DNA of 64,000 bases from Legionella sp. 515359. GTDB taxonomy: Bacteria; Pseudomonadota; Gammaproteobacteria; Legionellales; Legionellaceae. Below, in pieces: positions 17,557 through 26,079 of the stretch (position 1 is its first letter; each line of letters begins with the position of its first letter). The DNA lies in NCBI GenBank assembly GCA_025941565.1, contig JAPCYN010000004.1, forward strand, positions 1-64,000, in the 5' to 3' direction. Both the position numbers and the translations under genes were made by a program. The notes beneath the pieces were generated by a model. That model saw nothing but the letters and a program-made list of their open reading frames with translations. It did not search any database and was not told the origin of the DNA.

Positions 17557-18631
17557 ACCTAAAGCCTTCATTTTGCTTTTTTCCATATTGTTATGCTCTG
17601 CTGTTAATGCCCATTCTCAAATAAAAATATGTTTGACGGGCAGGATTGTAGAAAACTTAAAATCATATGGGCAATCTTTCATAAATGCCGCATTTCTTGC
17701 CAAAGATCAGAGCGATCCGACTAATAATGTAAAAATTAAGAGCTATTTTTATAATAACCGGCCCCTAGAGCCAATACATATATATAATCAAATGGTGGAT
17801 GATGGCTGCTCAGCCATAATTGGATTTGAATATCTTTCCGACTTGCTACTGGCTGTAAAAGAGCAGAAAAACGCTGCAATACCTATTTTTACGTCCTACG
17901 CTAGCACCACTAATGCAGACCAATTACCTAAAAATATTTTCATCTTTATGCCTAGCTATGATTATCAAGCTGAAAAAATGCTGAGCTACTTACATGACCG
18001 CTATAAAAATATAGACGACATATTGCTAATTACGGAAATCAATCGTGATGAGATGCTAAAGTATAAAGAAGTGTATTCTACTGCCCTAAAAAAAGATCAC
18101 ATCAAATATGCGACTTTTGATTTCCTCGAAAATGACAATGACATAGAAGGGAAAATAAAGAAATTCTTGAATAAAAAGAAATATCAATACGTTTTTTTAT
18201 TATCCGGTGCAATCGCCTCGGCAAAAATTGCTAATGTTATGAATGACCATAATACTTTATTTATTGGCACAGAAAATTTTGGATCATCCGTAAGTCAAAC
18301 TTTTTTTATGCGTTTAAATGATAAAGTTATTCGTTCTCATTTCATTCGCAATTTGGATTTTATACAACCTAATGATGCTTTATCTAAATTTGAAAAGACT
18401 TATACTCAAAAATACCATGAGAAACCCACTGTATTGGCGGCATATACCTATGATGCCATGCGCATTATTTTAAAAACATTGAACAAAACTGGTACTGTTA
18501 ACACAGATACCATATTAAGTATTAATTACGCTGGAGTCACTGGCGCTTATTTAAATAAGCGTCAATTCTATCGATCGGCCAATTACGTTATCCTGTCAAT
18601 TAATAAAGATGGATATGCCTATGAAAAATAA
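17540..18631 (+). CDS. Periplasmic type-I (LIV/ANF-like) ligand-binding protein
   Basis: A 363-residue exported protein. A signal peptide (ending near SAVNAHS) is followed by a two-lobe periplasmic-binding fold of the Leu/Ile/Val receptor type (QIKICLTGRIVENLKSYGQS, DDGCSAIIGFEYLSDLLLAV, YQYVFLLSGAIASAKIA, AAYTYDAMRIILKTL). There are no ABC permease or ATPase genes nearby. Instead it overlaps a membrane histidine kinase by 23 bases, so it is likely a sensory subunit of the kinase, in the way LuxP serves LuxQ. The ligand is unknown. Confidence 0.72.
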   Translation: MNLLNRPKAFILLFSILLCSAVNAHSQIKICLTGRIVENLKSYGQSFINAAFLAKDQSDPTNNVKIKSYFYNNRPLEPIHIYNQMVDDGCSAIIGFEYLSDLLLAVKEQKNAAIPIFTSYASTTNADQLPKNIFIFMPSYDYQAEKMLSYLHDRYKNIDDILLITEINRDEMLKYKEVYSTALKKDHIKYATFDFLENDNDIEGKIKKFLNKKKYQYVFLLSGAIASAKIANVMNDHNTLFIGTENFGSSVSQTFFMRLNDKVIRSHFIRNLDFIQPNDALSKFEKTYTQKYHEKPTVLAAYTYDAMRIILKTLNKTGTVNTDTILSINYAGVTGAYLNKRQFYRSANYVILSINKDGYAYEK

Positions 18632-20732
18632 AAGCTCTTCAATCAAAGCACTTTTTATCAAGAAAATGGCATATTCTGCTCTAATCCAGTTTATTATTTT
18701 TGGCATAATACTCCTGCTTGCAAGAGACTATTTTCATAATCAAATGAGTTCATTTTCCAGAAATCTAATTATCAATGACTCATTTACAACGGACGAAATT
18801 GGTAGGTACCAGCTACTTAATAATAAGGATGCACTTGACTTAGTATTGTACAACCTAGGGAATGAGCGCAAACTAGACTCAATTAAATTCGTTTCCTTTC
18901 CTAATGGCATTGAGGATTATTTAGGTGATTGCGGAAAAAATAATTCGAATGATAATTTCATGATATGCAAAGCAACCAATGGGCAAATTTCTGGCATCAC
19001 ATTGATTAAAAAGGATGATAAAATATTAGGGTATGTGGTCGCCAGAAAACAATACAATTCCATTTATACAATACCCGCATCCTATGGTCTTTTGTTTATT
19101 TTATTAGTCGTAGTTGGAATATTTCTCTTTAATTTTTTATTCCTATTCCTCTCGATGAGAAAGAAGATAGCTAAAAATACTGAATATTTGCTTGACTTTA
19201 TCTCTTCACATCAAACGAATAATGCTGTTAATTTTGCAAAGGTAGAAATTGATGAGTACAGACAAATTGCTAATAAATTTATTGATGAACATCGTGAAAT
19301 AATCAGTTTACAGAAAGAAAAAGCTTATTATGAAGTAAGAAAAAATATTGCTGAACAAGTTGCTCATGATATTCGGTCACCATTAGCGGCAATAAACACA
19401 GCGGTATCTGATGTAACATCAATTCCTGAAAATAAACGCATTATGATTAGAAATGCGGCAAAGAGAATCAATGATATTGCTAATAACCTGCTCTTACAAT
19501 CAAAAAATAATTTTTTTGATTCAAAGGACATCATGGCTGATATGAATGAATCTCCAGAATTAATATTTGTTGTGCTAGATAATATAGTTGCAGAAAAACG
19601 CTATGAATATTATAAAACCAACGTCAATATCAACTTAAATGGGTCAGACTGTTCATATAATTGTTTTTCCAACATTAATCCTGGTTCTTTCAAACGTGTC
19701 CTTTCTAATCTTATTAACAATAGCATTGAAGCCGTTAACTCTAATGGCTCTATAGTCATCTCGCTAAACTGCAATGCTACCCATGTTGAAATTATCATTG
19801 AAGATAATGGCTGCGGCATTCCTCCTGATATTTTGCCAAAAGTTACTGAGCAAGGATTTAGCTTTAATAAAAAAAATGGTGCTGGTTTTGGTTTATCTTA
19901 TACAAAGCAATATTTAGAGCAAATTAACGGTACAATGCATATTCATTCAGAGGAAAAAATTGGTACAAAAACCACAATAAGTTTAGTGCGATCTAATCAC
20001 CCTAGCTGGTTCTGCGACTCCATGAATATTAAGCATGACTCTGTTATTGTAGTGTTAGATGATGATCCTTCTATCCATGATGCATGGGATGAACGGTTCG
20101 CAACTACTTCTCACGTCAAACTAATCCATTTTCATAACGTATCCGAATTATTACAACATAACATTGATCCATGGGTGCCAATGTTATATTTAGTTGATTA
20201 TGAGCTCCTTGCTGATGTTAAAAATGGTTTAGATGTTATTGAAGAGTTAAAATTAAATGACAAAGCCATTTTGGTCACTAGCTGTTTTGAAGACATCGCC
20301 ATACGGGCTCGGTGCGAAAATATTGGCGTTAAAATCATACCTAAATCCTATGTACCCTATATTCAAATTATTCAGATACCAGAAACTGAGCATCCAAGTA
20401 GCTTAGTATTTATTGATGACGACGAAATGATGCGAACGACCTGGATTTTTGCTGCTGACGAGGCAGGAAAATCTATTTCAACGTACTCATCATTTGAAGA
20501 ATTTATTAATGAATTAAATAACTACAGTAAAAGCACTACCATTTATATCGACTCAGATCTTGGTAACAATATCAAAGGTGAAGTCTGTGCAAAGCACCTC
20601 TTTGATAAAGGATTTAGCGAAATACATCTTGCCACAGGGCATTCGAAAGATCGGTTTGATCATATGCCATGGATCAAAACTGTCGTTGGAAAAGAGCCTC
20701 CCTTTCTATTAACACAAGAGGATGTAACATGA
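18609..20732 (+). CDS. Membrane hybrid histidine kinase with two receiver domains
   Basis: A 707-residue sensor kinase. There are two membrane helices (about 21-38 and 157-182) flanking a sensor domain of about 115 residues. The DHp domain has H253 (EQVAHDIRSPLAA), and the HATPase has an N-box (SNLINNSIEAVN, about 366-377), G1 (EDNGCGIPPD) and G2 (GAGFGLSYTK). Receiver 1 follows (DDDPSIHD, phospho-Asp530 in YLVDYELL), then receiver 2 (FIDDDEMMRT, Asp648). In-frame ATGs at 18609, 18615 and 18621 are possible starts; all overlap the binding-protein gene. All key residues are present. Confidence 0.85.
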   Translation: MDMPMKNKSSSIKALFIKKMAYSALIQFIIFGIILLLARDYFHNQMSSFSRNLIINDSFTTDEIGRYQLLNNKDALDLVLYNLGNERKLDSIKFVSFPNGIEDYLGDCGKNNSNDNFMICKATNGQISGITLIKKDDKILGYVVARKQYNSIYTIPASYGLLFILLVVVGIFLFNFLFLFLSMRKKIAKNTEYLLDFISSHQTNNAVNFAKVEIDEYRQIANKFIDEHREIISLQKEKAYYEVRKNIAEQVAHDIRSPLAAINTAVSDVTSIPENKRIMIRNAAKRINDIANNLLLQSKNNFFDSKDIMADMNESPELIFVVLDNIVAEKRYEYYKTNVNINLNGSDCSYNCFSNINPGSFKRVLSNLINNSIEAVNSNGSIVISLNCNATHVEIIIEDNGCGIPPDILPKVTEQGFSFNKKNGAGFGLSYTKQYLEQINGTMHIHSEEKIGTKTTISLVRSNHPSWFCDSMNIKHDSVIVVLDDDPSIHDAWDERFATTSHVKLIHFHNVSELLQHNIDPWVPMLYLVDYELLADVKNGLDVIEELKLNDKAILVTSCFEDIAIRARCENIGVKIIPKSYVPYIQIIQIPETEHPSSLVFIDDDEMMRTTWIFAADEAGKSISTYSSFEEFINELNNYSKSTTIYIDSDLGNNIKGEVCAKHLFDKGFSEIHLATGHSKDRFDHMPWIKTVVGKEPPFLLTQEDVT

Positions 20733-20956
20733 ACACCGCCGAGAAGGATAAACTAAAACACGACTTTTTGAATTCCATTGTCATCATCAATAGCATGACA
20801 AAATCAGCCTCAAGTTTCCTTACTAAACTTTCAAAATGTATGGATAGTAGCGATATCAATCAGAAGCAGATGGAAAAATTTTTATACTCCATGAACACAA
20901 TACGTGAGCAAACTGCAAAGATTGAAATTTATTTTCAAAACCTTCTGAATGAATAG
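20729..20956 (+). CDS. Stand-alone H-box / mini-DHp protein, candidate phosphotransferase
   Basis: A 75-residue, nearly all-helical protein whose ATG overlaps the kinase stop (ATGA). Its N-terminus, KLKHDFLNSIVIINSMTK, looks like a histidine-kinase H-box with His11 (compare the HDFxN pattern of HWE/HisKA-type boxes). A second helical half could complete a dimerisation hairpin. There is no ATPase domain. It could act as a phosphotransfer shuttle between the kinase receivers and the response regulator. The function is inferred. Confidence 0.6.
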   Translation: MNTAEKDKLKHDFLNSIVIINSMTKSASSFLTKLSKCMDSSDINQKQMEKFLYSMNTIREQTAKIEIYFQNLLNE

Positions 20957-21961
20957 TCATGCCATACTATTTTTTTCTTCCATATAGGCGGAATAAGAAA
21001 CCACCCTACCCCAGTCTATAGAATCCGTTAACTGACCGCTGACAATGCTGTAGTAATAATTATTATCCAGTTTTTTTGAATCGAACATATGTTTAACCCA
21101 CTCACCAATTGGTTTTTTATATTCCTTTTCTGATAACAAAAATAGTATTTTTTCCTTTTTAGCAACTGATTCTATGATTTGATCCGGTACATCATATCCC
21201 TGTAGCAACTCTACTTGCTCATCTAGTTCTTTATTATGTCTAACAATAAGCCATGTAGGATTTGCATCTTTATCAAGAAATACAAAACTCCCAGAATTAT
21301 CAACTAAATAATATTCAACAGGTTGTACTTTTGATACAATTTCGGCAAATAACTGAAGGTATGATTCATTACTGAATAGAGCACCAATGGAACTAGTGTG
21401 TCCATTAATTATACTACTTGATATTTCCTTAAAATAGCGTTGTGTTAATTCTTGTACCGCAAATGTAATTTCTAAATATAATTCTTCATTAGTTTTAAGT
21501 ATAAACTTATCAATCAGACCGTTATTAAATGCCTTGATTGCAGTATCTTTATCGGCTTCAGCAGTGAGCATAATCCTAAAAATTTTTCTTTCTTTGAGTC
21601 TTTGGCAGAATTCTATTCCGTTTATATCAGGCATTTCATAATCAACAACCAATATAGCCACATGATCAAATCGTATTTTATCATAAATAAGACTCAGAAT
21701 ATTGCTAACTTCAAAACCAATGACACGATCAGTAGTTGTATCAGTATCAACATCATTCATCAATTTAAAAACTGATTTGGTAATATTTTGGCTATGATTA
21801 TCAATTGTCTGTAATGCTGTATCAGGATTGGTGAGAGTTAGCATATTAAGTTGTGTGCCAAACTCCAAATCTAATGCATCTAAAAATGCACGGCTATCAT
21901 CTAAAAAAATGACTTTTATCGGATGATAAAAACATGTTGGTCTTGCATCAATAATAGTCAT
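20957..21961 (-). CDS. Response regulator with long receiver insertion (LqsR-like layout)
   Basis: A 334-residue regulator, tail-to-tail with the preceding gene with no gap. The receiver has the acidic pair near 21-22 (VIFLDDSRAF) and phospho-Asp107 (ILVVDYEMPDING), later than usual because of an insertion of about 50 residues (residues 45-95). Thr/Ala (RIMLTAEAD) and Lys (KFILKTNEE) are present. I recall LqsR of Legionella having a similarly late Asp. The C-terminal 170 residues carry no HTH and are unrecognised. It is probably the output of the neighbouring kinase. Confidence 0.75.
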   Translation of the reverse strand: MTIIDARPTCFYHPIKVIFLDDSRAFLDALDLEFGTQLNMLTLTNPDTALQTIDNHSQNITKSVFKLMNDVDTDTTTDRVIGFEVSNILSLIYDKIRFDHVAILVVDYEMPDINGIEFCQRLKERKIFRIMLTAEADKDTAIKAFNNGLIDKFILKTNEELYLEITFAVQELTQRYFKEISSSIINGHTSSIGALFSNESYLQLFAEIVSKVQPVEYYLVDNSGSFVFLDKDANPTWLIVRHNKELDEQVELLQGYDVPDQIIESVAKKEKILFLLSEKEYKKPIGEWVKHMFDSKKLDNNYYYSIVSGQLTDSIDWGRVVSYSAYMEEKNSMA

Positions 21962-22374
21962 ATAGTAACTCCTCTACGTTACAGCTTTAACTTCATCACA
22001 CCTATGACTAATTGGAATATTTTCAATCCCACAATTACAACGAGCTGTATACCGTTACTAATGGCGAGGAAAAAATCAAACTAACATAGATGCCGCTCTG
22101 TATAATAAATGATTCTTCCAATTTTTTCCTTATCAATTTTATTCTCCATCTCCACAACATACTTTAATAGATATTCTTTGATTGGACATCATATAACTCC
22201 TCATGAATTAAACCATAGCTACGATCAATCTCTTTTTATTTCTGAAAAATTTTCTACATTCATACTCCGCATTGTTTGCTTTATATTTCTCTCCCTCATA
22301 AATCTACACCATTCTATCAGTTCAATAAAATTATTACTTGTTTTTTATTCTTTATAATCAATGACTTATTGAAA

Positions 22375-22391
22375 TTGTCCCCCGGGGACAA
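22375..22391. repeat. Perfect 17-base palindrome TTGTCCCCCGGGGACAA
   Basis: Arms TTGTCCCC and GGGGACAA around a single C, in a very AT-rich setting where such GC-rich symmetry is unlikely by chance. It is the size of an operator for a dimeric regulator. No nearby gene clearly owns it; the closest are the response regulator (start 21961, divergent side) and parA. Confidence 0.55.
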
Positions 22392-23003
22392 TCCATCAAC
22401 ATCATTAACAGACAATCTCCACCAAGGAATTTTCTCCACTTGAGTTCGTGTATAGAAATAAAGATGGCGATGGATTAACAAGCAATTCTTATAGCAAAAA
22501 AGCTAAAGACACGTGTTGGCTTAGTCAAAAAAACAAATCATCAGGAAATTAACGAGCAATCGTAATAATAAAAAAAATCACATGGGCCTGAGATTAAAAT
22601 CATTTACTGTGATCTTTTGATATTAATTGAGATGATCAGCAAATATGACAAAACACAAGTATTCGCTATAACATATTCATAGGCAAAACAGAAAACAATT
22701 CATTAGACATAATATATTAGTTCAAGTATCAATAACTATAGGTGGTGATCAATTCAACACTAGAATCATCAGTAAATAAACAAATTTTATTATCTAATTA
22801 GAATTGGGAGTATTTATATTTCGGATAATAATTTTCATAGAGATTATATCTTCAGAACAACATCAAACAACCGCCAAGTAAAATCAATTAAATAAGGTTA
22901 TTCAAAATATCCATTATTAAAAAAATATTTAATCACACAATTAACAAAGAGCATTTGATATCCCATGCAAATAAGACCGAATGGATTAAAATAGTCTTGG
23001 TAT

Positions 23004-23018
23004 GCGGTTGACAACCGC
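23004..23018. repeat. Short hairpin GCGGTT-GAC-AACCGC
   Basis: A 6-base-pair GC-rich stem with a 3-base loop in the AT-rich gene-free stretch. It is not followed by a T-run, so it is unlikely to be a terminator. A hairpin near a nick site or protein-binding site is possible. Confidence 0.3.
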
Positions 23019-23394
23019 ACCGAACGTTATCTATGGCCTTAATAACCACCTAAAAGATTCCGTAGAATTAATAAACATAATTACAAATGCTAACAACTGT
23101 TGTTGAAGCATATTAGGATACTTTGCATATCGAATCATTTTTGTTGAGTTACCTACTAATTCAGGCAAAATAAAATGCATCGATTAGAATAAATTTATAA
23201 ATAATATTGAATCAAATAGAGCAAGTTTGCGGGAAGAAGTTTAATATAAAGTGAACAGGACTTAACACATATATAGAAATAAATATGTGATGGACTTCTC
23301 AGACAACCTATAGTTAAATCGTTCAGTGAAGAAAATCGCATACGACAACTTTTAGAATTCTACGTTAAATAAAACAATTAAAATACGCCGATAT

Positions 23395-23536
23395 CCCATA
23401 AAACTACACCATTACCATAAAACCACACCAAAGAACCCCATAAAACTACACATATTGTAAAAGAGCTGCTTTACACCCCATATTCCCCCACAATAAAACT
23501 CATAAACCTACACAATAAGCCCCATATAATTACACA
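23395..23536. repeat. Iteron array, probable plasmid replication origin
   Basis: Repeats related to CCCATAAAACTACACA start at 23395, 23414, 23437, 23499 and 23521, with a degenerate copy at 23477. Spacings of 19, 23, 40, 22 and 22 bases fit a period of about 22 bases (two helical turns). Such arrays bind Rep_3-type initiators, and a Rep of this type is encoded at 26080. The array is followed by a very AT-rich segment (23540-23660) that could be the unwinding region. The copies were compared by eye. Confidence 0.72.
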
Positions 23537-23665
23537 ATAATTTCAGAATAAATCTATATATATCAGTTTGTTACGTAAGTAATTAAAAAAGAATATATGA
23601 ATAAAAGAAAAAGAATATATATTTTCTGTTTTTAATATTTTTTAAATAATAGTACATCTTACCGC

Positions 23666-23694
23666 TTGCAAATATAATCTAATAACGATACGCT
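23666..23694 (+). promoter_or_regulatory. Possible parA promoter
   Basis: TTGCAA at 23666 and TACGCT at 23689 are separated by 17 bases, about 45 bases upstream of the parA start. A TATAAT also occurs inside the spacer. The parA ribosome site AAGGGG precedes ATG 23739. The promoter call is a consensus match only. Confidence 0.3.
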
Positions 23695-23738
23695 AATAAT
23701 GAATAGTACAAAGCACCTTATTTTAAAAGGGGAAATAG

Positions 23739-24656
23739 ATGAAGGTAATTACTACAGCTGGAAACAAGGGGGGAATTGGTAAATCAACTATTGCCTTAAC
23801 CCTTGCACAATATCTAGCCAAATGTAAAAACATGAAAGGAGCATTTGTGGATTTGGACCCCCAAGGTAATTCTTCATCCAGCTTAATTCCAACCACACGC
23901 GATCCTGCACACCTCACTGGTTATATGCCTAAAGCACATCCAGATTGGGATCCGAATAACCTACCAGAGGATGATCCTCATTGGGATGGTGTCAGTAGTA
24001 TTGCTGATATATTCACAGGTAAATCTATTTATCCATATCCAACATGGGTTGATAACTTACATTGTTTTCCTTCCTTTGCTTCATTACTTGAAGATGCACA
24101 ACGTGTCCTAAAAGTAGATGTAAAAGAAAAGGTCATAAATCGACTTAAAGAATTTACAGAAATGCTTTCAACCCACAGTGAGTATCAATTTGTCATTATT
24201 GATACGAATCCACAGTTTGGTCCATTAACAATGGCTGGGTTACGAGCAGCAACGCATGGTTTATTACCTACCGAACTTGAGCAATATGGTATTAATGGAA
24301 CCATAGGGATGATTCAGGCAATTTCACAAGAACAACTTAGAAGAGTGAAAGACGATACAATAAAAATAGCGGGCATTTTGCCTAATCAGGTTCGTAAGAC
24401 AGCTGTCCACACCAAATTCCTTAATGATTTACGTTCTATAGAAAAGTCAGAGGAATGGTTATTACCCCCTATCGCACAAAGAACCATTTATTCTGAGTTG
24501 GTCGTAGAAGATGCAAAACCAAATTGTGTATTTAACTTATCTAAAACACATCCTGCAAGAATTGAAAGTGAAAAATGGTGTTCTCATGTATACGATCGAG
24601 TATTTAATAACGTATACAACAAGATATATGAAGAAGGAGAGGTTTCTTATGGTTAG
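23739..24656 (+). CDS. parA: Plasmid partition ATPase ParA
   Basis: A 305-residue Walker-type ATPase. The deviant Walker A is at about residues 9-17 (NKGGIGKST), Walker A' is FVDLDPQGNS (about 36-45) and Walker B is FVIIDTNPQFG (about 151). No N-terminal HTH is present, so this is a type Ib-like or RepB-partner ParA. It overlaps parB by 8 bases. It drives segregation of the replicon together with a ParB and a centromere site. Confidence 0.9.
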   Translation: MKVITTAGNKGGIGKSTIALTLAQYLAKCKNMKGAFVDLDPQGNSSSSLIPTTRDPAHLTGYMPKAHPDWDPNNLPEDDPHWDGVSSIADIFTGKSIYPYPTWVDNLHCFPSFASLLEDAQRVLKVDVKEKVINRLKEFTEMLSTHSEYQFVIIDTNPQFGPLTMAGLRAATHGLLPTELEQYGINGTIGMIQAISQEQLRRVKDDTIKIAGILPNQVRKTAVHTKFLNDLRSIEKSEEWLLPPIAQRTIYSELVVEDAKPNCVFNLSKTHPARIESEKWCSHVYDRVFNNVYNKIYEEGEVSYG

Positions 24657-25674
24657 TAAATTCAAACTAAATCCAATTAAAACAGGAGAGACAAAGGAAG
24701 CCATATCGCGAACATTGGCAATTGCTAATGATTATGCAGGTGAATTATCAATAGAAGTATTACCTTTAGATAAAATTGAACTTGATCCAGAAAATAATCG
24801 TGAACTAGCACTTACTCTTCATGATGCTATGAATGGGATTGACTCCTCTGATCCAGACTATGTAAAAAAGAAAACCGATTGGAAATCACTTGAGTCGTTA
24901 GCAAAAACTATAGTGGATGATCAATTAATTAACCCAATATTTGTTTATAGATTTGGAAATAAATGTCGTTTAATTGCCGGAGAGCGAAGAACACTTGCCT
25001 CAGCAATTGCTGGAAAAAAGGAAATAATAGCAAGAATAGCTAGTCAACGGCCTGTTGGCACGAAGCTAAGAGTATTGCAATGGATTGAGAATAATGAACG
25101 TGTTGACTTGTCTCTTGCCGAAAGAGTTGCAAGTCTTGAAGCGATTGTTAAGGAATATTTAAACGAAAACAAAGAAAAAAGTGATAAAGAAAAAATAACT
25201 TCAAAAGTTTTAAGTGATTTAACAGGCATGTCCATTACACAATCTCGGAGATATATTTTAATTTTGCAAACCACACCGGAAATAAAGCAAGCAATAGCAG
25301 AAGGAAAGTTAGAAAATATCAAATTAATCGAGTTAATAATTTCGGTTGAAAACGTAGAACATCAACAAGTTCTTTTAAAGGCTGCTTCGGAAAATTTATC
25401 TTTTGATGCAATTGTTAAATTAAAAAAAGAACTGGAATCTTCCTCGGCTCAGAAAAAAGAAATAAGGGGTCGTAAACAAATAAATGTTAGTTTAGGTAAG
25501 GTGAAACCCAATATTGCCAAAATTATTTTTGATGCCTTAGTTTCAAGCAGCATTCTACATGAGGGAATTATCAAACAAATGAATATGATTAGCGATAATG
25601 TTCAATGGAATAATGGTAAATCAGTAGAAGAGTGTTTTAAAAAAATAATTCCTTTGATTACTCAGGAAGTGTAA
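24649..25674 (+). CDS. parB: ParB-like partition protein (first of two)
   Basis: A 341-residue protein. The frame is open further upstream, but ATG 24649 has an excellent ribosome site (AAGGAGAGG, 6-base spacer) and overlaps the parA stop, so I use it. It contains the ParB nuclease-like/CTP-binding region (VLPLDKIELDPENNR, RLIAGERRTLASAIAGK, WIENNERVDLSLAERV) and a downstream HTH (LSDLTGMSITQSRRYILIL). The helical C-terminus suits dimerisation. It is the cognate partner of the adjacent ParA by position. Confidence 0.85.
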   Translation: MVSKFKLNPIKTGETKEAISRTLAIANDYAGELSIEVLPLDKIELDPENNRELALTLHDAMNGIDSSDPDYVKKKTDWKSLESLAKTIVDDQLINPIFVYRFGNKCRLIAGERRTLASAIAGKKEIIARIASQRPVGTKLRVLQWIENNERVDLSLAERVASLEAIVKEYLNENKEKSDKEKITSKVLSDLTGMSITQSRRYILILQTTPEIKQAIAEGKLENIKLIELIISVENVEHQQVLLKAASENLSFDAIVKLKKELESSSAQKKEIRGRKQINVSLGKVKPNIAKIIFDALVSSSILHEGIIKQMNMISDNVQWNNGKSVEECFKKIIPLITQEV

Positions 25675-25680
25675 TAAAAA

Positions 25681-26052
25681 ATGAATAAATTGAAGCTAAA
25701 TAATAATGAAGATGACAAAAAGATTATTACATTTACTATTAATAAAGAAATGAAAGAAACGCTCAGAGAAATTCTAATACACTCAGAAAATTATAATTTA
25801 AAAAAGAAAACTGATTGGGTTAATGAAGCCATAGTAATGCTGAAGGATAATCCTGATTACAAGGAGATGGTGCTCAATGCAGAAGGAAATAGTGAAAACT
25901 TTGTATTTGATAAGATTTATATGACATTTAAGCAACGATGTTTTTTTGCTGATATGAGAAATGAAGTTGTAAAGGAATATCCAGATATAAGAGGACCTCA
26001 AACTGCTATAATACGCGCTGCTATACTCAGCAGATTAATGAGGAAAAAGTAG
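25681..26052 (+). CDS. Small plasmid protein, unknown
   Basis: A 123-residue charged, mostly helical protein 6 bases after parB. The start MNKLKLNNNEDDKKIITFTINKEMKE may include a short beta strand followed by helices, reminiscent of ribbon-helix-helix proteins, but the fold is not certain. It is co-directional with parAB and rep, so probably a replicon maintenance or copy-control protein. No family is recognised. Confidence 0.6.
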   Translation: MNKLKLNNNEDDKKIITFTINKEMKETLREILIHSENYNLKKKTDWVNEAIVMLKDNPDYKEMVLNAEGNSENFVFDKIYMTFKQRCFFADMRNEVVKEYPDIRGPQTAIIRAAILSRLMRKK

Positions 26053-26079
26053 GTAAACGAAGGCCAAGCGGAATGGGTA

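Larger units (their letters stand above)
21962..23394. other. AT-rich gene-free stretch with palindromes
   Basis: About 1.4 kb with no convincing gene. A short translatable stretch near 22415-22551 looks like a gene scrap but has no start. Features seen are a perfect 17-base palindrome at 22375-22391 and a short hairpin at 23004-23018. The location between a conjugation/regulatory block and a replicon would suit an origin of transfer, a recombination junction or degraded DNA. Confidence 0.45.

Noticed and set aside
22109-22357. 82-residue open frame on the plus strand in the AT-rich stretch
   Set aside because: Composition is dominated by F, I, L and S as expected from AT-rich DNA. It has no ribosome site and no recognisable domain.
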